From: Cellulomonas edaphi
GTDB lineage: Bacteria; Actinomycetota; Actinomycetes; Actinomycetales; Cellulomonadaceae
NCBI RefSeq assembly: GCF_030362815.1
Contig: NZ_JAUCGR010000004.1
Coordinates: 178,435-242,434 of the forward strand
Length of the DNA: 64,000 nt
Direction of reading: 5' to 3'
In this document: positions 17,026 to 25,610 of the stretch, in pieces
Numbering within the stretch: the first letter of the stretch is position 1
How the letters are laid out: the number at the start of each line of letters is the position of its first letter
The notes under the pieces: generated by a model
What the model saw: only the letters and a program-made list of their open reading frames with translations
What the model was told of the DNA's origin: nothing
Database searches by the model: none
Program-made: the position numbers and the translations under genes

Positions 17026-17045
17026 AAGCGGAGGATCCTCCGCTT
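17026..17045. promoter_or_regulatory. Perfect 20-bp palindrome, likely TetR operator
   Basis: AAGCGGAGGA followed immediately by its exact reverse complement TCCTCCGCTT, between the divergent TetR and SDR starts. Two further CCGCTT half-sites lie in tandem at 17067-17072 and 17073-17078. TetR-family dimers bind such palindromes next to their own genes. Binding by this regulator is inferred from position and symmetry. Confidence 0.75.
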
Positions 17046-17129
17046 AACCTGACGAGGTAACCGGAACCGCTTCCGCTTACGAGGGTAGCCCAGCGCACCC
17101 CCACGCCCCGCACACCGGGAAGAGAGCCC

Positions 17130-17948
17130 ATGAAGACCTGGTTCATCACTGGCGCGTCCCGTGGCTTCGGCCGCGAGTGGACCATCGCCGCGCTCGACCG
17201 AGGCGACCGCGTCGCCGCTACCGCGCGCGACACCAGCACGCTGGACGACCTCGTGCAGAAGTACGGGGACGCGCTGCTGCCCCTGCAGCTCGAGGTGACC
17301 GACCGCGAGGCCGACTTCGCCGCCGTCGCGCGGGCGCACGAGCACTTCGGCCGGCTCGACGTCGTCGTCAACAACGCGGGCTACGGCCAGTTCGGCATGC
17401 TCGAGGAGCTCAGCGAGGCAGAGGCCCGCGACCAGATCGAGACGAACGTGTTCGGGGCGCTCTGGGTCACGCAGGCCGCCCTGCCGTACCTGCGTGCGCA
17501 GGGCTCCGGCCACCTCCTGCAGGTCTCGTCGATCGGCGGGATCAGTGCGTTCCCCGGCCTCGGCATGTACCACGCCTCCAAGTGGGCGCTCGAGGGCATG
17601 AGCCAGGCGCTCGCGGGCGAGGTCGCCTCGTTCGGGATCCACGTGACGCTCATCGAGCCGGGCGGGTTCTCCACCGACTGGGGCGGCGCGTCCGCCAAGC
17701 GGGCGGCCGAGCACCCCGACTACGCGGAGGTCCGGGCGCAGGTCGCCGAGATGCGCCGCGGCCGCACGGCGTCGCCGGGCGACCCGAGGGCGAGCGCGGC
17801 CGCCGTGCTGCAGATCGTCGACGCGGAGCGCCCGCCGCTGCGCGTCTTCTTCGGGACGGCACCGCTCGGGATCGCGGAGGCCGACTACGCCGGTCGCCTC
17901 GAGACCTGGCGCGAGTGGGAGCACGTCTCCCGGATCGCGCAGGGCTGA
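17130..17948 (+). CDS. Short-chain dehydrogenase/reductase (classical SDR)
   Basis: 272 aa. The nucleotide-binding TGASRGFG is at about 8-15, NNAGYGQFG at about 80-88, the catalytic Ser in LQVSSIGG and Tyr-xxx-Lys in MYHASKWALEG. The IEPGGFSTDW block and length fit the SDR subgroup often annotated as oxidoreductases paired with TetR repressors. It reduces or oxidises a carbonyl or alcohol with NAD(P); the substrate is unknown. A GAAGAGAG-type sequence precedes the ATG. It is the first gene after the palindromic operator and the LLM gene follows 3 bases after its stop, so the two are probably co-induced. Confidence 0.9.
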   Translation: MKTWFITGASRGFGREWTIAALDRGDRVAATARDTSTLDDLVQKYGDALLPLQLEVTDREADFAAVARAHEHFGRLDVVVNNAGYGQFGMLEELSEAEARDQIETNVFGALWVTQAALPYLRAQGSGHLLQVSSIGGISAFPGLGMYHASKWALEGMSQALAGEVASFGIHVTLIEPGGFSTDWGGASAKRAAEHPDYAEVRAQVAEMRRGRTASPGDPRASAAAVLQIVDAERPPLRVFFGTAPLGIAEADYAGRLETWREWEHVSRIAQG

Positions 17949-17951
17949 GCC

Positions 17952-18824
17952 GTGCGCGTCGGGGCACACGTCTACCGGTTCGACGCCGTCGAGCCCTCGC
18001 AGCTGCGCGCGGAGCTCGCGGCCACCGGCCGGGCGGCCGACGAGGTGGGGCTCAGCTGGTTGTCCGTCATGGACCACTACTTCCAGATGGAGCGCGCCGG
18101 CTTCCCGGCGGAGGACCCCATGCTCGAGGCCTACACCACGCTGGGCTACCTGGCGGGCGTGACCGAGAAGGTCCAGCTCGGCGTCCTCGTGACGGGCGTG
18201 ACCTACCGCTACCCGGGCCTGCTGGCCAAGATCGGCGCGACGCTCGACGTGCTGTCCGGCGGCCGCGCGACCATGGGCATCGGTGCGGCCTGGTACGACC
18301 GCGAGCACGCCGCCTTCGGGGTGCCGTTCCCGGCGCTCAAGGAGCGCTTCGAGCGTCTCGAGGAGGCGCTGCAGATCATGCGCCAGATGTGGGACCCGGC
18401 GCAGATCGGGCCGTTCGAGGGGCGTCACTACCAGCTCGCGGAGACGATCTGCTCGCCCCTGCCCCTGAGCAAGCCGGAGATCATGGTCGGCGGCTCGGGC
18501 GAGCGCAAGACGCTGCGCCTGGTCGCGCAGTACGCGGACGCGTGCAACCTGTTCGCGGCCTCGCCCGACGAGACGCGGCACAAGCTCGAGGTCTTGCGCG
18601 GGCACTGCGAGGACGTCGGGCGGGACCCTGCGGACATCCGGGTCACGATCCTCGCGGGCGGCGACCAGCTCCTGACCGGCGACGTCGACGGCTTCGTCCA
18701 CGAGATGCGGCCGTACGCGGAGCTCGGCGTCGAGACGGTCATCCTGCGAGTGCCCGAGACCAGCCCCGCTCAGTGGCTGCGCGACGCCGTGGCCCCCGCG
18801 ATCCCGCGGCTCGCCGAGCTCTGA
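17952..18824 (+). CDS. LLM class F420-dependent oxidoreductase
   Basis: 290 aa luciferase-like TIM barrel. VGLSWLSVMDHYFQM, VQLGVLVTGVTYRYPGLLAKIGATLDVLSGGRATMGIGAAWYDREHAAFGVPF and IMVGGSGERKTLRLVAQYAD are the standard blocks for the F420-dependent subgroup found in mycobacteria and relatives. The coenzyme would be F420 rather than FMN, by family resemblance. GTG start 3 bases after the SDR stop. A long hairpin terminator ends the unit, so SDR plus LLM form a two-gene TetR-controlled operon; both would be redox enzymes acting on an unknown compound. Confidence 0.87.
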   Translation: MRVGAHVYRFDAVEPSQLRAELAATGRAADEVGLSWLSVMDHYFQMERAGFPAEDPMLEAYTTLGYLAGVTEKVQLGVLVTGVTYRYPGLLAKIGATLDVLSGGRATMGIGAAWYDREHAAFGVPFPALKERFERLEEALQIMRQMWDPAQIGPFEGRHYQLAETICSPLPLSKPEIMVGGSGERKTLRLVAQYADACNLFAASPDETRHKLEVLRGHCEDVGRDPADIRVTILAGGDQLLTGDVDGFVHEMRPYAELGVETVILRVPETSPAQWLRDAVAPAIPRLAEL

Positions 18825-18832
18825 CGGACGTG

Positions 18833-18867
18833 TCGAGCCCGCCCCTGGACGTCAGGGGCGGGCTCGA
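18833..18867 (+). terminator. Strong hairpin terminator after LLM gene
   Basis: A perfect 15-bp GC-rich stem (18833-18847 with 18853-18867) closes over a 5-base loop, 8 bases after the stop codon. There is no T tail, as is common in actinobacteria. It separates the TetR-controlled unit from the surface-polymer locus. Confidence 0.85.
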
Positions 18868-18933
18868 CGCATGCTCAGCACCCGCACAGCCCCGCCACAC
18901 GGGAGGGATATGCCCGGTTCCTAGAACTGCGGC

Positions 18934-19920
18934 ATGGACACCACCGACCCCGCACCCCGCAGCACGCACCGCGTGCGTCGCGCCGTCGTCACCGGCTCCC
19001 TCGCCGTGGTCCTCGTGGCCGGCGGCGGTGCGGCCTGGGCGCTCGACCGCTTCGTCATCGACCACGTCGAGATCTCGGACGTGGCCGCCTACGTCGCCGA
19101 GCAGTCCGGCGCGACCGCCACGCCCGCCGCGACGACCGACCAGGGCGCGGTCACCGCCACGACCTACTCGTCCGACGGTGCCGACATCTCGATCGAGAAG
19201 GTGGTCACCGGGTCGGGCGACTCGACGGTCACGTACTACGTCGCCGACGTCACGCTCTCGGACGCCACCCTGCTGAGGTCGGCGTTCGCCGACAACGAGT
19301 TCGGCACCAACATCGTCGAGAACACCTCGGACATCGCTGCGGACAACGACGCGGTCTTCGCGATCAACGGTGACTACTACGGCTTCCGTGACACCGGCAT
19401 CGTCATTCGCAACGGCGTCGTCTTCCGTGACGACGGCGCGAGGGAGGGCCTGGCGTTCTACCGCGACGGTCACGTCGAGGTGTACGACGAGACGACGACG
19501 ACCGCCCAGCAGCTCGTGGACGCCGGGGTCTGGAACACCCTGAGCTTCGGGCCGTCGCTGCTCGACGACGGTGAGATCGCCGCCGGGATCGACGACGTCG
19601 AGGTGGACACGAACTTCGGCAACCACTCGATCCAGGGCGAGCAGCCGCGCACGGCGGTGGGCGTCATCGACGACAACCACCTGGTGTTCGTCGTCGTCGA
19701 CGGCCGCAGCACCGGCTACAGCGCCGGCGTCACCATGACCGGCCTCGCCGAGATCATGCAGGGACTCGGGGCGACGACCGCCTACAACATCGACGGCGGC
19801 GGGTCGTCGACCATGGTGTTCGACGGTGACCTGGTGAACAACCCGCTCGGGCGCGGCAAGGAACGGGGCACCTCGGACATCCTCTACGTCGGCGGGCTGT
19901 CGTCCGCGGTCGCCTCGTGA
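18934..19920 (+). CDS. Phosphodiester glycosidase (NAGPA/DUF2233) family exported protein
   Basis: 328 aa. A signal anchor sits at about 17-37 (AVVTGSLAVVLVAGGGAAWAL), so the rest is extracytoplasmic. The NAGPA-type core includes VFAINGDYYGFRD (about 142-154), ARVAVGV-like PRTAVGVIDDNHLVFVVVDGR, GVTMTGLAEIMQGLGATTAYNIDGGGSSTMVFDG and the closing GTSDILYVGG. The NGDYY and DGGGSSTM motifs are the family signature. The human relative uncovers mannose-6-phosphate by removing GlcNAc from a phosphodiester; bacterial members are thought to act on exopolysaccharide or wall-polymer phosphodiesters. Its stop overlaps the glycosyltransferase start (GTGA), so they belong to one operon. Confidence 0.87.
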   Translation: MDTTDPAPRSTHRVRRAVVTGSLAVVLVAGGGAAWALDRFVIDHVEISDVAAYVAEQSGATATPAATTDQGAVTATTYSSDGADISIEKVVTGSGDSTVTYYVADVTLSDATLLRSAFADNEFGTNIVENTSDIAADNDAVFAINGDYYGFRDTGIVIRNGVVFRDDGAREGLAFYRDGHVEVYDETTTTAQQLVDAGVWNTLSFGPSLLDDGEIAAGIDDVEVDTNFGNHSIQGEQPRTAVGVIDDNHLVFVVVDGRSTGYSAGVTMTGLAEIMQGLGATTAYNIDGGGSSTMVFDGDLVNNPLGRGKERGTSDILYVGGLSSAVAS

Positions 19921-20990
19921 TCGTGCTGGTGCCGGCGTACGAGCCGGACGAGCGGCTGGTCGCGCTGGTGCGGCGGCTGCGGGACGAGCGGCCGGAGCTT
20001 CCCGTGGTGGTGGTGGACGACGGGAGCGGCCCCGAGTACCGGCAGGTCTTCGCGGCGGTGGTCGACGCAGGCGCCACCGTGCTGGTCCACGGCGTCAACC
20101 GTGGCAAGGGGCGAGCGCTCAAGACGGGGTTCGCGCACGTGGCCCGCGAGCACCCCGGAGAGGGTGTGGTGTGCGCGGACTGCGACGGTCAGCACACGCC
20201 CGCGGACGTCCTCGCGGTGGCAGATCATGCCCGGGCTACCGGAGCGGCCGTGGTGCTCGGCTCGCGGCGGTTCACCGGCGCGGTCCCGCTGCGCAGCAGG
20301 TTCGGCAACGGCTGCACGCGCGTGGCGTTCCGGGCGGGCACCGGCCGTGCCGTCCAGGACACGCAGACGGGGTTGCGTGCGTACCCGGCGCACGTGCTCC
20401 CGTGGCTGCTGGGCGTGCGTGGTGAGCGGTTCGAGTACGAGCTCGTGGTGCTGCTCCGGGCCGCCGAGGAGGGGCTGCCCGTCGAGGAGATGACGATCTC
20501 GACCGTCTACCTCGACGGCAACTCCTCCTCGCACTTCCGTCCCGTCGTGGACTCGGTGCGCATCTACGCGCCGCTCCTGCGCTTCGCGGCCTCGTCGTCG
20601 CTCGCCTTCGTGGTGGACGCGGCGGCGCTCGTCGTGCTCGTGGGACTGACGGGCGCCCTGCCCGTAGCCGTGCTGGGCGCGCGAGTCCTCAGCTCGGGCG
20701 GCAACTTCGCGGTGAACCGGTTCTGGGTCTTCCGACGACGCGCACGCCGTCCCGTCCGACGCGAGGCGCTTGCGTACTGGGTGCTCGCGGCCGTGCTCCT
20801 CGTGGCCGGCTACGGATCGCTGTGGACCCTCACCACGGTCGGCGTGCCCCTGCTGGCGGCCAAGGTGGCCACGGACCTGGCCCTGTTCGTCGTCGGGTTC
20901 CAGGTGCAGCGCACCGCGGTCTTCACCGGTGCCACATCCGTACGCCGGCCTCAGCGGGCGCACAGCGAGCGCTCAGCGGCCGACGGCTGA
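19917..20990 (+). CDS. GT2 glycosyltransferase fused to GtrA-like membrane domain
   Basis: 357 aa. The N-terminal GT-A domain (1-about 210) has VLVPAYEPDERL, VVVVDDGSG, NRGKGRALKTGF, CADCDGQHTPAD (the DxD-like site) and DTQTGLRAYP, matching dolichol-phosphate-mannose-synthase-like GT2 enzymes. The C-terminal GtrA-like part (about 220-340) has four hydrophobic segments and the GtrA hallmark GGNFAVNRFWVFRRRA. Such fusions make and flip polyprenyl-linked sugars used to decorate surface polymers. The GTG start overlaps the stop of the phosphodiester glycosidase gene. It is followed 32 bases later by the DUF4956 gene. Confidence 0.88.
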   Translation: MIVLVPAYEPDERLVALVRRLRDERPELPVVVVDDGSGPEYRQVFAAVVDAGATVLVHGVNRGKGRALKTGFAHVAREHPGEGVVCADCDGQHTPADVLAVADHARATGAAVVLGSRRFTGAVPLRSRFGNGCTRVAFRAGTGRAVQDTQTGLRAYPAHVLPWLLGVRGERFEYELVVLLRAAEEGLPVEEMTISTVYLDGNSSSHFRPVVDSVRIYAPLLRFAASSSLAFVVDAAALVVLVGLTGALPVAVLGARVLSSGGNFAVNRFWVFRRRARRPVRREALAYWVLAAVLLVAGYGSLWTLTTVGVPLLAAKVATDLALFVVGFQVQRTAVFTGATSVRRPQRAHSERSAADG

Positions 20991-21022
20991 ATGAGATCAA
21001 CGAGAACACGGAGGTCCCCCCT

Positions 21023-21618
21023 ATGGTCCAGTACACGCTCTACGCCGTCGACCTGGTCGCGATCAGCGTCCTGACGTTCGCGGTCTACCTGCCCCGCCAC
21101 CGCCGCCGTGACCTCGTGGTCGCCTACCTGGGCGTCAACGTCGGGGTCCTGGCCGTCGCCGGGGGGTGCTCGCGCAGAGCACCGTGGGCGCCGGGCTCGG
21201 GCTGGGTCTGTTCGGCGTGCTGTCGATCATCCGGCTGCGCTCGACGGAGCTGACCCAGCACGAGGTCGCCTACTACTTCGCGGCACTGGCTCTCGGCCTC
21301 GTCGGAGGCCTGGGCGTCGCGCCCCTCGGGCTCAGCGTCGGCATGATGGTGCTCCTCGTCGTGGTGCTCGCGCTCGCTGACAGCCCGCGGCTGATGTCGC
21401 GCTACCGGCAGCAGACGATGGTCGTCGACCAGGCGATCGCCGACGAGGTCGCCCTCGTGGCGCACGTCGAGCGCTTGCTCGGCTGCCACGTGCACCAGGT
21501 CTCGGTGCAGCGTCTCGACCTCGTCAACGACACCACGACGGTCGAGGTTCGCTACGAGTCGGACCGGGCAGCACGGCTCGCGGCCGAGGCGCCCGCCTGG
21601 GAGCAGGTGACCCGGTGA
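21023..21618 (+). pseudogene. DUF4956 membrane protein, frameshifted at a G6 run
   Basis: ATG 21023, preceded by GGAGGT with 7-base spacing, opens a frame for 46 residues (MVQYTLYAVDLVAISVLTFAVYL onward to GVLAVA), then reaches six G at 21161-21166. The family sequence resumes in the -1 frame from GTG 21166: VLAQSTVGAGLGLGLFGV, LSIIRLRSTELTQHEVAYYFAALALGL, and a soluble tail. Together they give about 198 residues, the usual DUF4956 length, with four hydrophobic segments. One extra G or two fewer would restore the frame. It may be a real mutation, a homopolymer sequencing error, or slippage-based expression. It lies in front of the VTC gene, its usual partner. Confidence 0.8.
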
Positions 21619-22358
21619 CCGCGGCGCTGGCGCCCATCTCGCTCGCCGAGCTCGACGCCGCGGCGTCGCTCCAGACGCGCATCGACCGGAAGTACCTGGT
21701 GCCCACCCGTGCGCTCCCGGCACTGCTCGATGCGCTCGACCCGGGCGTGCGGGCGCTCGAGATCGACGGCGAGAGGGTGTTCGCCTACGAGTCGGTCTAC
21801 TTCGACACCCCTGCCCTGACGAGCTACCTGGGTGCGGCACGTCGTCGGCGCCGCCGCTTCAAGGTCCGCACCCGCACGTACGTCGACTCGGAGCAGTGCT
21901 GGGTCGAGGTCAAGACCCGCGGGCCGCGCGGGGCGACGGTCAAGACGCGCCTGCCGCACGAGGCCACCGGCCGCACGGAGCTCGACGATCCCGCGATCCG
22001 GTTCACCACGGGCGTCCTCGACGGGCTGCTGGACGGGCCCATGGCGCCGACGCTGGTGAGCACCTACGACCGGGTCACGCTGCACGTCCCGGCCACCGGG
22101 CCCGGCCCGGACAGCCGCACGACGATCGACACCGCGCTTTCGTGGACGGACGCCGACACCGGGCGCGAACGGGTGCTCGTGGGGCTCGCGGTCATCGAGA
22201 CCAAGACCGGCTCGACGCCCTCGTCGACCGACCGCCTGCTGTGGCGCCAGGGTCATCGGCCCGTGCGCATCTCCAAGTACGGGACCGGCATGGCCGTCCT
22301 GCACCCCGACCTTCCCTCGACCCCGTGGCGCCGTGTCATCGACCGGCACGTGGGCTGA
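21615..22358 (+). CDS. VTC-domain (polyphosphate polymerase domain) protein
   Basis: 247 aa, a CYTH/VTC tunnel-fold domain alone. TRIDRKYLVP (about 21-30), AYESVYFDTP, RRRFKVRTRTY, CWVEVKTRGPRGATVKTRL, VSTYDRVTLHVP, VIETKTG and the closing ISKYGTGMA supply the alternating basic and acidic residues that line the tunnel of VTC4. In yeast the domain makes polyphosphate from ATP; in bacteria it commonly accompanies DUF4956 and CotH-type genes, and its product is not established. GTG overlaps the DUF4956 stop (GTGA). It is probably cytosolic, with DUF4956 as membrane partner. Confidence 0.88.
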   Translation: MTAALAPISLAELDAAASLQTRIDRKYLVPTRALPALLDALDPGVRALEIDGERVFAYESVYFDTPALTSYLGAARRRRRRFKVRTRTYVDSEQCWVEVKTRGPRGATVKTRLPHEATGRTELDDPAIRFTTGVLDGLLDGPMAPTLVSTYDRVTLHVPATGPGPDSRTTIDTALSWTDADTGRERVLVGLAVIETKTGSTPSSTDRLLWRQGHRPVRISKYGTGMAVLHPDLPSTPWRRVIDRHVG

Positions 22359-22377
22359 ACCGAACGGAGCACTCCCC

Positions 22378-24243
22378 ATGAGACGACTCACCACTCGCGT
22401 GATCGCGCCCGCCGCGCTTGTCGCCGTCCTGCTCGCCGGCTGCTCGAGCTCACCCGGCGCGACCGGCGCGGCCTCGGACTCCGGCACCACGAGCACCACC
22501 GTCACGACCCCCGTCGCGACCGATGCCGACGTCACGGTCGAGCAGGTCATGGCTGAGAACACCGCCCCGCACACGGCGGGCACGTCCGCCTCGACCGAGA
22601 CGACGATCGCCCTGGACGGCACGTCGGCGAGCGTGGACGGCGCCGGCGCGAAGGCCGACGGGTCGACCGTCACCATCATGGCTGCCGGCACGTACCGGAT
22701 CAGCGGCACGCTGAGCGACGGCGCTGTCGTCGTCGACAGCCCGGACGACGGCACGGTCCACCTGATCCTCGACGGGGCCGACGTCACGAGCTCGACGACG
22801 GCGCCGCTGCAGGTCGCGGACGCGGGCGACGTGGTGGTCGAGCTCGCTGCCGGCTCCACGAACCACCTGGCGGATGCCAAGGACTACGTGGCCGGCGGCG
22901 ACGATCCGAACGCGGCGCTGTTCAGCACCGCCGACCTCACCCTCACGGGAACGGGCGTGCTCGACGTCGAGGGCAACGCCAACGACGGCATCACGTCGAA
23001 GGACGGGCTCGTCATCGAGTCGGGCACCCTCTCGGTGACCGCGGCGGACGACGGCATCCGCGGCAAGGACTACCTGGTGGTCGCCGGCGGCACGCTGGAC
23101 GTCACCGCCGGGGGTGACGCCCTGACGTCAGACAACGCCGAGGACGCAGCCCTGGGCTACGTCGAGGTGACGGACGGAGACCTGAGCCTGACGTCGGGTG
23201 ACGACGGGATCTCCGCGGCGACCGACGCCGTGATCGCGGGCGGCACCGTGACGGTCGTCTCCGGCGGTGGGCACGGCACGGCGGTCGCGGACGGCGCGTC
23301 GCCGAAGGGGATCGTCGCGGACGCGGTGGTCGTCGTCGGTGGCGGGACCGTCGCGGTCGACGCGGCGGACGACGCGATCCACTCGGGCGGCGTCGTCTCC
23401 GTCACCGACGGCACGCTGACCCTCGCGACCGGCGACGATGGCATCCATGCCGACGGCGGGCTGCAGGTCTCGGGCGGCTCGGTGGACGTACCTGTCGCGG
23501 TGGAGGGACTCGAGGCGCCCGTGATCACCGTGTCCGGCGGGTCCACCTCGTTGACGACGAGCGACGACGGGGTCAACGCGTCGGCGGGTTCGTCGTCGGA
23601 CGCCGGCGGTCAGGGTGGGGGCGACATGTCGGCGAACCCGGACCTGCTGGTCGACATCACGGGCGGCACGCTCGTCGTCGACGCGCAGGGGGACGGCCTG
23701 GACTCCAATGGCTCGATGACCATGAGCGGCGGCACGGTGGTGGTGTCCGGCCCGACCACCGACGGCAACGGCGCGCTCGACTTCAACGGCACGTTCGAGA
23801 TCGCGGGCGGCGAGCTCATCGCCGTCGGGTCCTCGGGCATGGCGCAGACGCCGTCTGCCGCCTCGACGCAGTCGTTCGTCGGGGTGACGCTCGACGCCAC
23901 CCAGGAGGCGGGCAGCGTCGGCCACGTCGTCGCGGCCGACGGCACCGTGCTCGCCTCGTTCGCGGCCACGAAGGCGTACTCGTCGGTGGTGTACTCCTCG
24001 CCCGACGTGGTCGACGGCGACACCTACACGGTCAGCGTCGGCGGATCGGCCGGCAGCGGTGCGGTGGGCGGGCTGAGCCACGACGGCTCGACCGCCGGAG
24101 CGGCGTCCGTGGCGACCGGCACGGCCGGGGAGGTCCAGGAGGGGATGGGCGGTCCCGGCGGCGGCGGTCGCCCGGGCGGCCCGGGCGACGGCGGTGGCCC
24201 CGGGGGCGTTCCACCCACCGACCAGCAGTCGTCCCAGACCTGA
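22378..24243 (+). CDS. Cthe_2159-like carbohydrate-binding lipoprotein
   Basis: 621 aa. The signal peptide ends in the lipobox VLLAGC (Cys22), followed by a Ser/Thr-rich linker. From about residue 65 the protein is built of repeating strands with DDGI/GDDGI turns (for example NANDGITSKDGL, ADDGIRGKDYL, GDDGISAATDA, DDAIHSGG, GDDGIHADGG, DDGVNAS), a right-handed parallel beta-helix as in Cthe_2159-type (DUF4353) proteins that bind cellulose and pectin. The C-terminus is a Gly/Pro-rich flexible tail of about 30 residues. It sits on the outside of the membrane as the last gene of the polymer locus, a likely surface adhesin or polymer scaffold. Asp/Gly turns suggest calcium binding. Confidence 0.85.
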   Translation: MRRLTTRVIAPAALVAVLLAGCSSSPGATGAASDSGTTSTTVTTPVATDADVTVEQVMAENTAPHTAGTSASTETTIALDGTSASVDGAGAKADGSTVTIMAAGTYRISGTLSDGAVVVDSPDDGTVHLILDGADVTSSTTAPLQVADAGDVVVELAAGSTNHLADAKDYVAGGDDPNAALFSTADLTLTGTGVLDVEGNANDGITSKDGLVIESGTLSVTAADDGIRGKDYLVVAGGTLDVTAGGDALTSDNAEDAALGYVEVTDGDLSLTSGDDGISAATDAVIAGGTVTVVSGGGHGTAVADGASPKGIVADAVVVVGGGTVAVDAADDAIHSGGVVSVTDGTLTLATGDDGIHADGGLQVSGGSVDVPVAVEGLEAPVITVSGGSTSLTTSDDGVNASAGSSSDAGGQGGGDMSANPDLLVDITGGTLVVDAQGDGLDSNGSMTMSGGTVVVSGPTTDGNGALDFNGTFEIAGGELIAVGSSGMAQTPSAASTQSFVGVTLDATQEAGSVGHVVAADGTVLASFAATKAYSSVVYSSPDVVDGDTYTVSVGGSAGSGAVGGLSHDGSTAGAASVATGTAGEVQEGMGGPGGGGRPGGPGDGGGPGGVPPTDQQSSQT

Positions 24244-24249
24244 TCTCCC

Positions 24250-24313
24250 GGCACCAGCACAGCCGGCAGCCGGTGGCCCTCACGCCCCCGGGGTCCCGGC
24301 TGTGCTGGGTGCC
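24250..24313. terminator. Bidirectional hairpin between convergent genes
   Basis: 24250-24266 pairs with 24296-24313 in a 17-bp stem with a single bulged base; a 29-base loop contains smaller stems. It lies between the stop of the carbohydrate-binding lipoprotein gene and that of the nucleosidase gene, so it can end transcription from both sides. Confidence 0.7.
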
Positions 24314-24329
24314 TCAGAAGCTGCGTGCC

Positions 24330-25058
24330 TCAGAGGGTGGCGAGGAGCGACTCGACCACGGCGGCCGACCGGTCCGCGGCGTCATCGACGTGCGTGAGGA
24401 ACTCACCGGCCTCGACGGGGCTGCACAGGTCGGAGATGCCGCGCACGGAGACGAACGGCACGCCGAACACGTGCGCGGTCTGGGCCAGCGCTGCGGACTC
24501 CATGTCGGTGGCGAGGGCACCGGGGAAGGCCTCGCGCACGCGGGACACCCGCTCGGCGTCGATGAACGAGTCGCCGGAGATGGTCGTCCCGGCGTGCACG
24601 CGCAGGTCCTGGCGGGGCGCGGAGGCGGCGGCGGCGAGGGCCTCGTCGGCCGGGTAGGTGGCCGGCATGCCCGGCACCTGGCCCAGGGCGTAGCCGAACG
24701 CGCGCGCGTCCGCGTCGGCCAGCACGTGCGAGGAGCCGACCACGACGTCGCCGACCCGGATGTCGACCCCGAGACCGCCCGCGCTGCCGGCGCTGACCAG
24801 CGCGCGAGGGGAGGACGAGGCGAGCGCGACCGAGGCGGCCGAGGCGGCGTTGACCAGCCCGATGCCGGAGCGCACCAGGAGCACCGACCGCCCGGCCAGC
24901 GTGAGGTGGTGGTGCTCGGCGCCGCCCACCTGCACCGGCTCACCGACCGCCGAGGCGCGGACAAGGAACGGCGCGGCCTCGTCGGCCATGGCCACCATCA
25001 CGACGGCGTCCACCGCGGCGGCGGGCGCGCGGTGGGCGGCCCGGCCGCCGGCCGTCAC
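24330..25058 (-). CDS. mtn: 5'-methylthioadenosine/S-adenosylhomocysteine nucleosidase
   Basis: 242 aa. Family blocks present: [11 protein letters not shown] (acidic residue near 27), [30 protein letters not shown], the ribose-binding [10 protein letters not shown] (Met186, Glu187) and the catalytic-Asp region [16 protein letters not shown] (Asp210). It cleaves S-adenosylhomocysteine to adenine and S-ribosylhomocysteine. The GTG start overlaps the luxS stop (GTGA), so the two enzymes of the same pathway are made together: this one supplies the LuxS substrate. Confidence 0.9.
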   Translation of the reverse strand: MTAGGRAAHRAPAAAVDAVVMVAMADEAAPFLVRASAVGEPVQVGGAEHHHLTLAGRSVLLVRSGIGLVNAASAASVALASSSPRALVSAGSAGGLGVDIRVGDVVVGSSHVLADADARAFGYALGQVPGMPATYPADEALAAAASAPRQDLRVHAGTTISGDSFIDAERVSRVREAFPGALATDMESAALAQTAHVFGVPFVSVRGISDLCSPVEAGEFLTHVDDAADRSAAVVESLLATL

Positions 25059-25519
25059 GCGGTCACCTGCGACCAGGACTCCCGCTGCGCCAGGAAGGCG
25101 CGCGCAGCGTCCTGCGCGCCGGCGAGCGTGTGGTTGGCGCCCCATCCGCACTGCACCTCGTTGGCCGCCGGAACCTCGTCGGCCGCCAGGACGTCCTCGA
25201 GCGTGTCGGCGACCAGCGCCAGCACGTCGTCGTAGTCCCAGCTGCCCTGGAGGATCAGGTAGAACCCCGTCTGGCAGCCCATGGGCGAGAAGTCGATGAC
25301 GCGGTCGGAGTGGTTGCGCGACTTCTCGGCGAAGAGGTGCTCGATCGAGTGCACCACGGGCATCTCGAGGTGCGCGACGTTGGGCTGCGTGAAGCGCACG
25401 TCGTACTTCTCGATGACGTCGCCGGCCGGCAGCGTCTTGGTGTCCGCGAGGCGCACGTACGGCGCGGCGACGGTGCGGTGGTCCAGGTTGAACGACTCGA
25501 CGTTCATGCGCTCGGGCAC
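25055..25519 (-). CDS. luxS: S-ribosylhomocysteine lyase LuxS
   Basis: 154 aa. The zinc-binding residues are His57 and His61 (HSIEH) and Cys124 (VQCGWGANH); the catalytic Cys82 lies in [11 protein letters not shown]. LuxS converts S-ribosylhomocysteine to homocysteine and DPD, the precursor of AI-2, and so completes the activated methyl cycle with the downstream nucleosidase. A GTG at 25519 is preferred over the ATG four codons later because GAGGAG stands about 8 bases upstream of the GTG. It is divergent from the acyltransferase gene (91 bases between starts). Confidence 0.95.
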   Translation of the reverse strand: MPERMNVESFNLDHRTVAAPYVRLADTKTLPAGDVIEKYDVRFTQPNVAHLEMPVVHSIEHLFAEKSRNHSDRVIDFSPMGCQTGFYLILQGSWDYDDVLALVADTLEDVLAADEVPAANEVQCGWGANHTLAGAQDAARAFLAQRESWSQVTA

Positions 25520-25610
25520 GGCGGGGCTCCTCGATGTGGGGCGGAGGTCCCATTCTGCCGCCTGTCCGCCCAGCGCGGGCACGGCGCCGGGGCAGCGGTT
25601 AGCCTGCGGC

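Noticed and set aside
16998-18701. Upstream extension of the TetR gene (long open minus frame)
   Set aside because: It runs antisense through the SDR and LLM genes; the HTH and ribosome site fix the start near 16997.
17130-18824. SDR and LLM pair as part of a biosynthetic cluster
   Set aside because: No core biosynthetic genes nearby; a two-gene TetR operon explains the layout.
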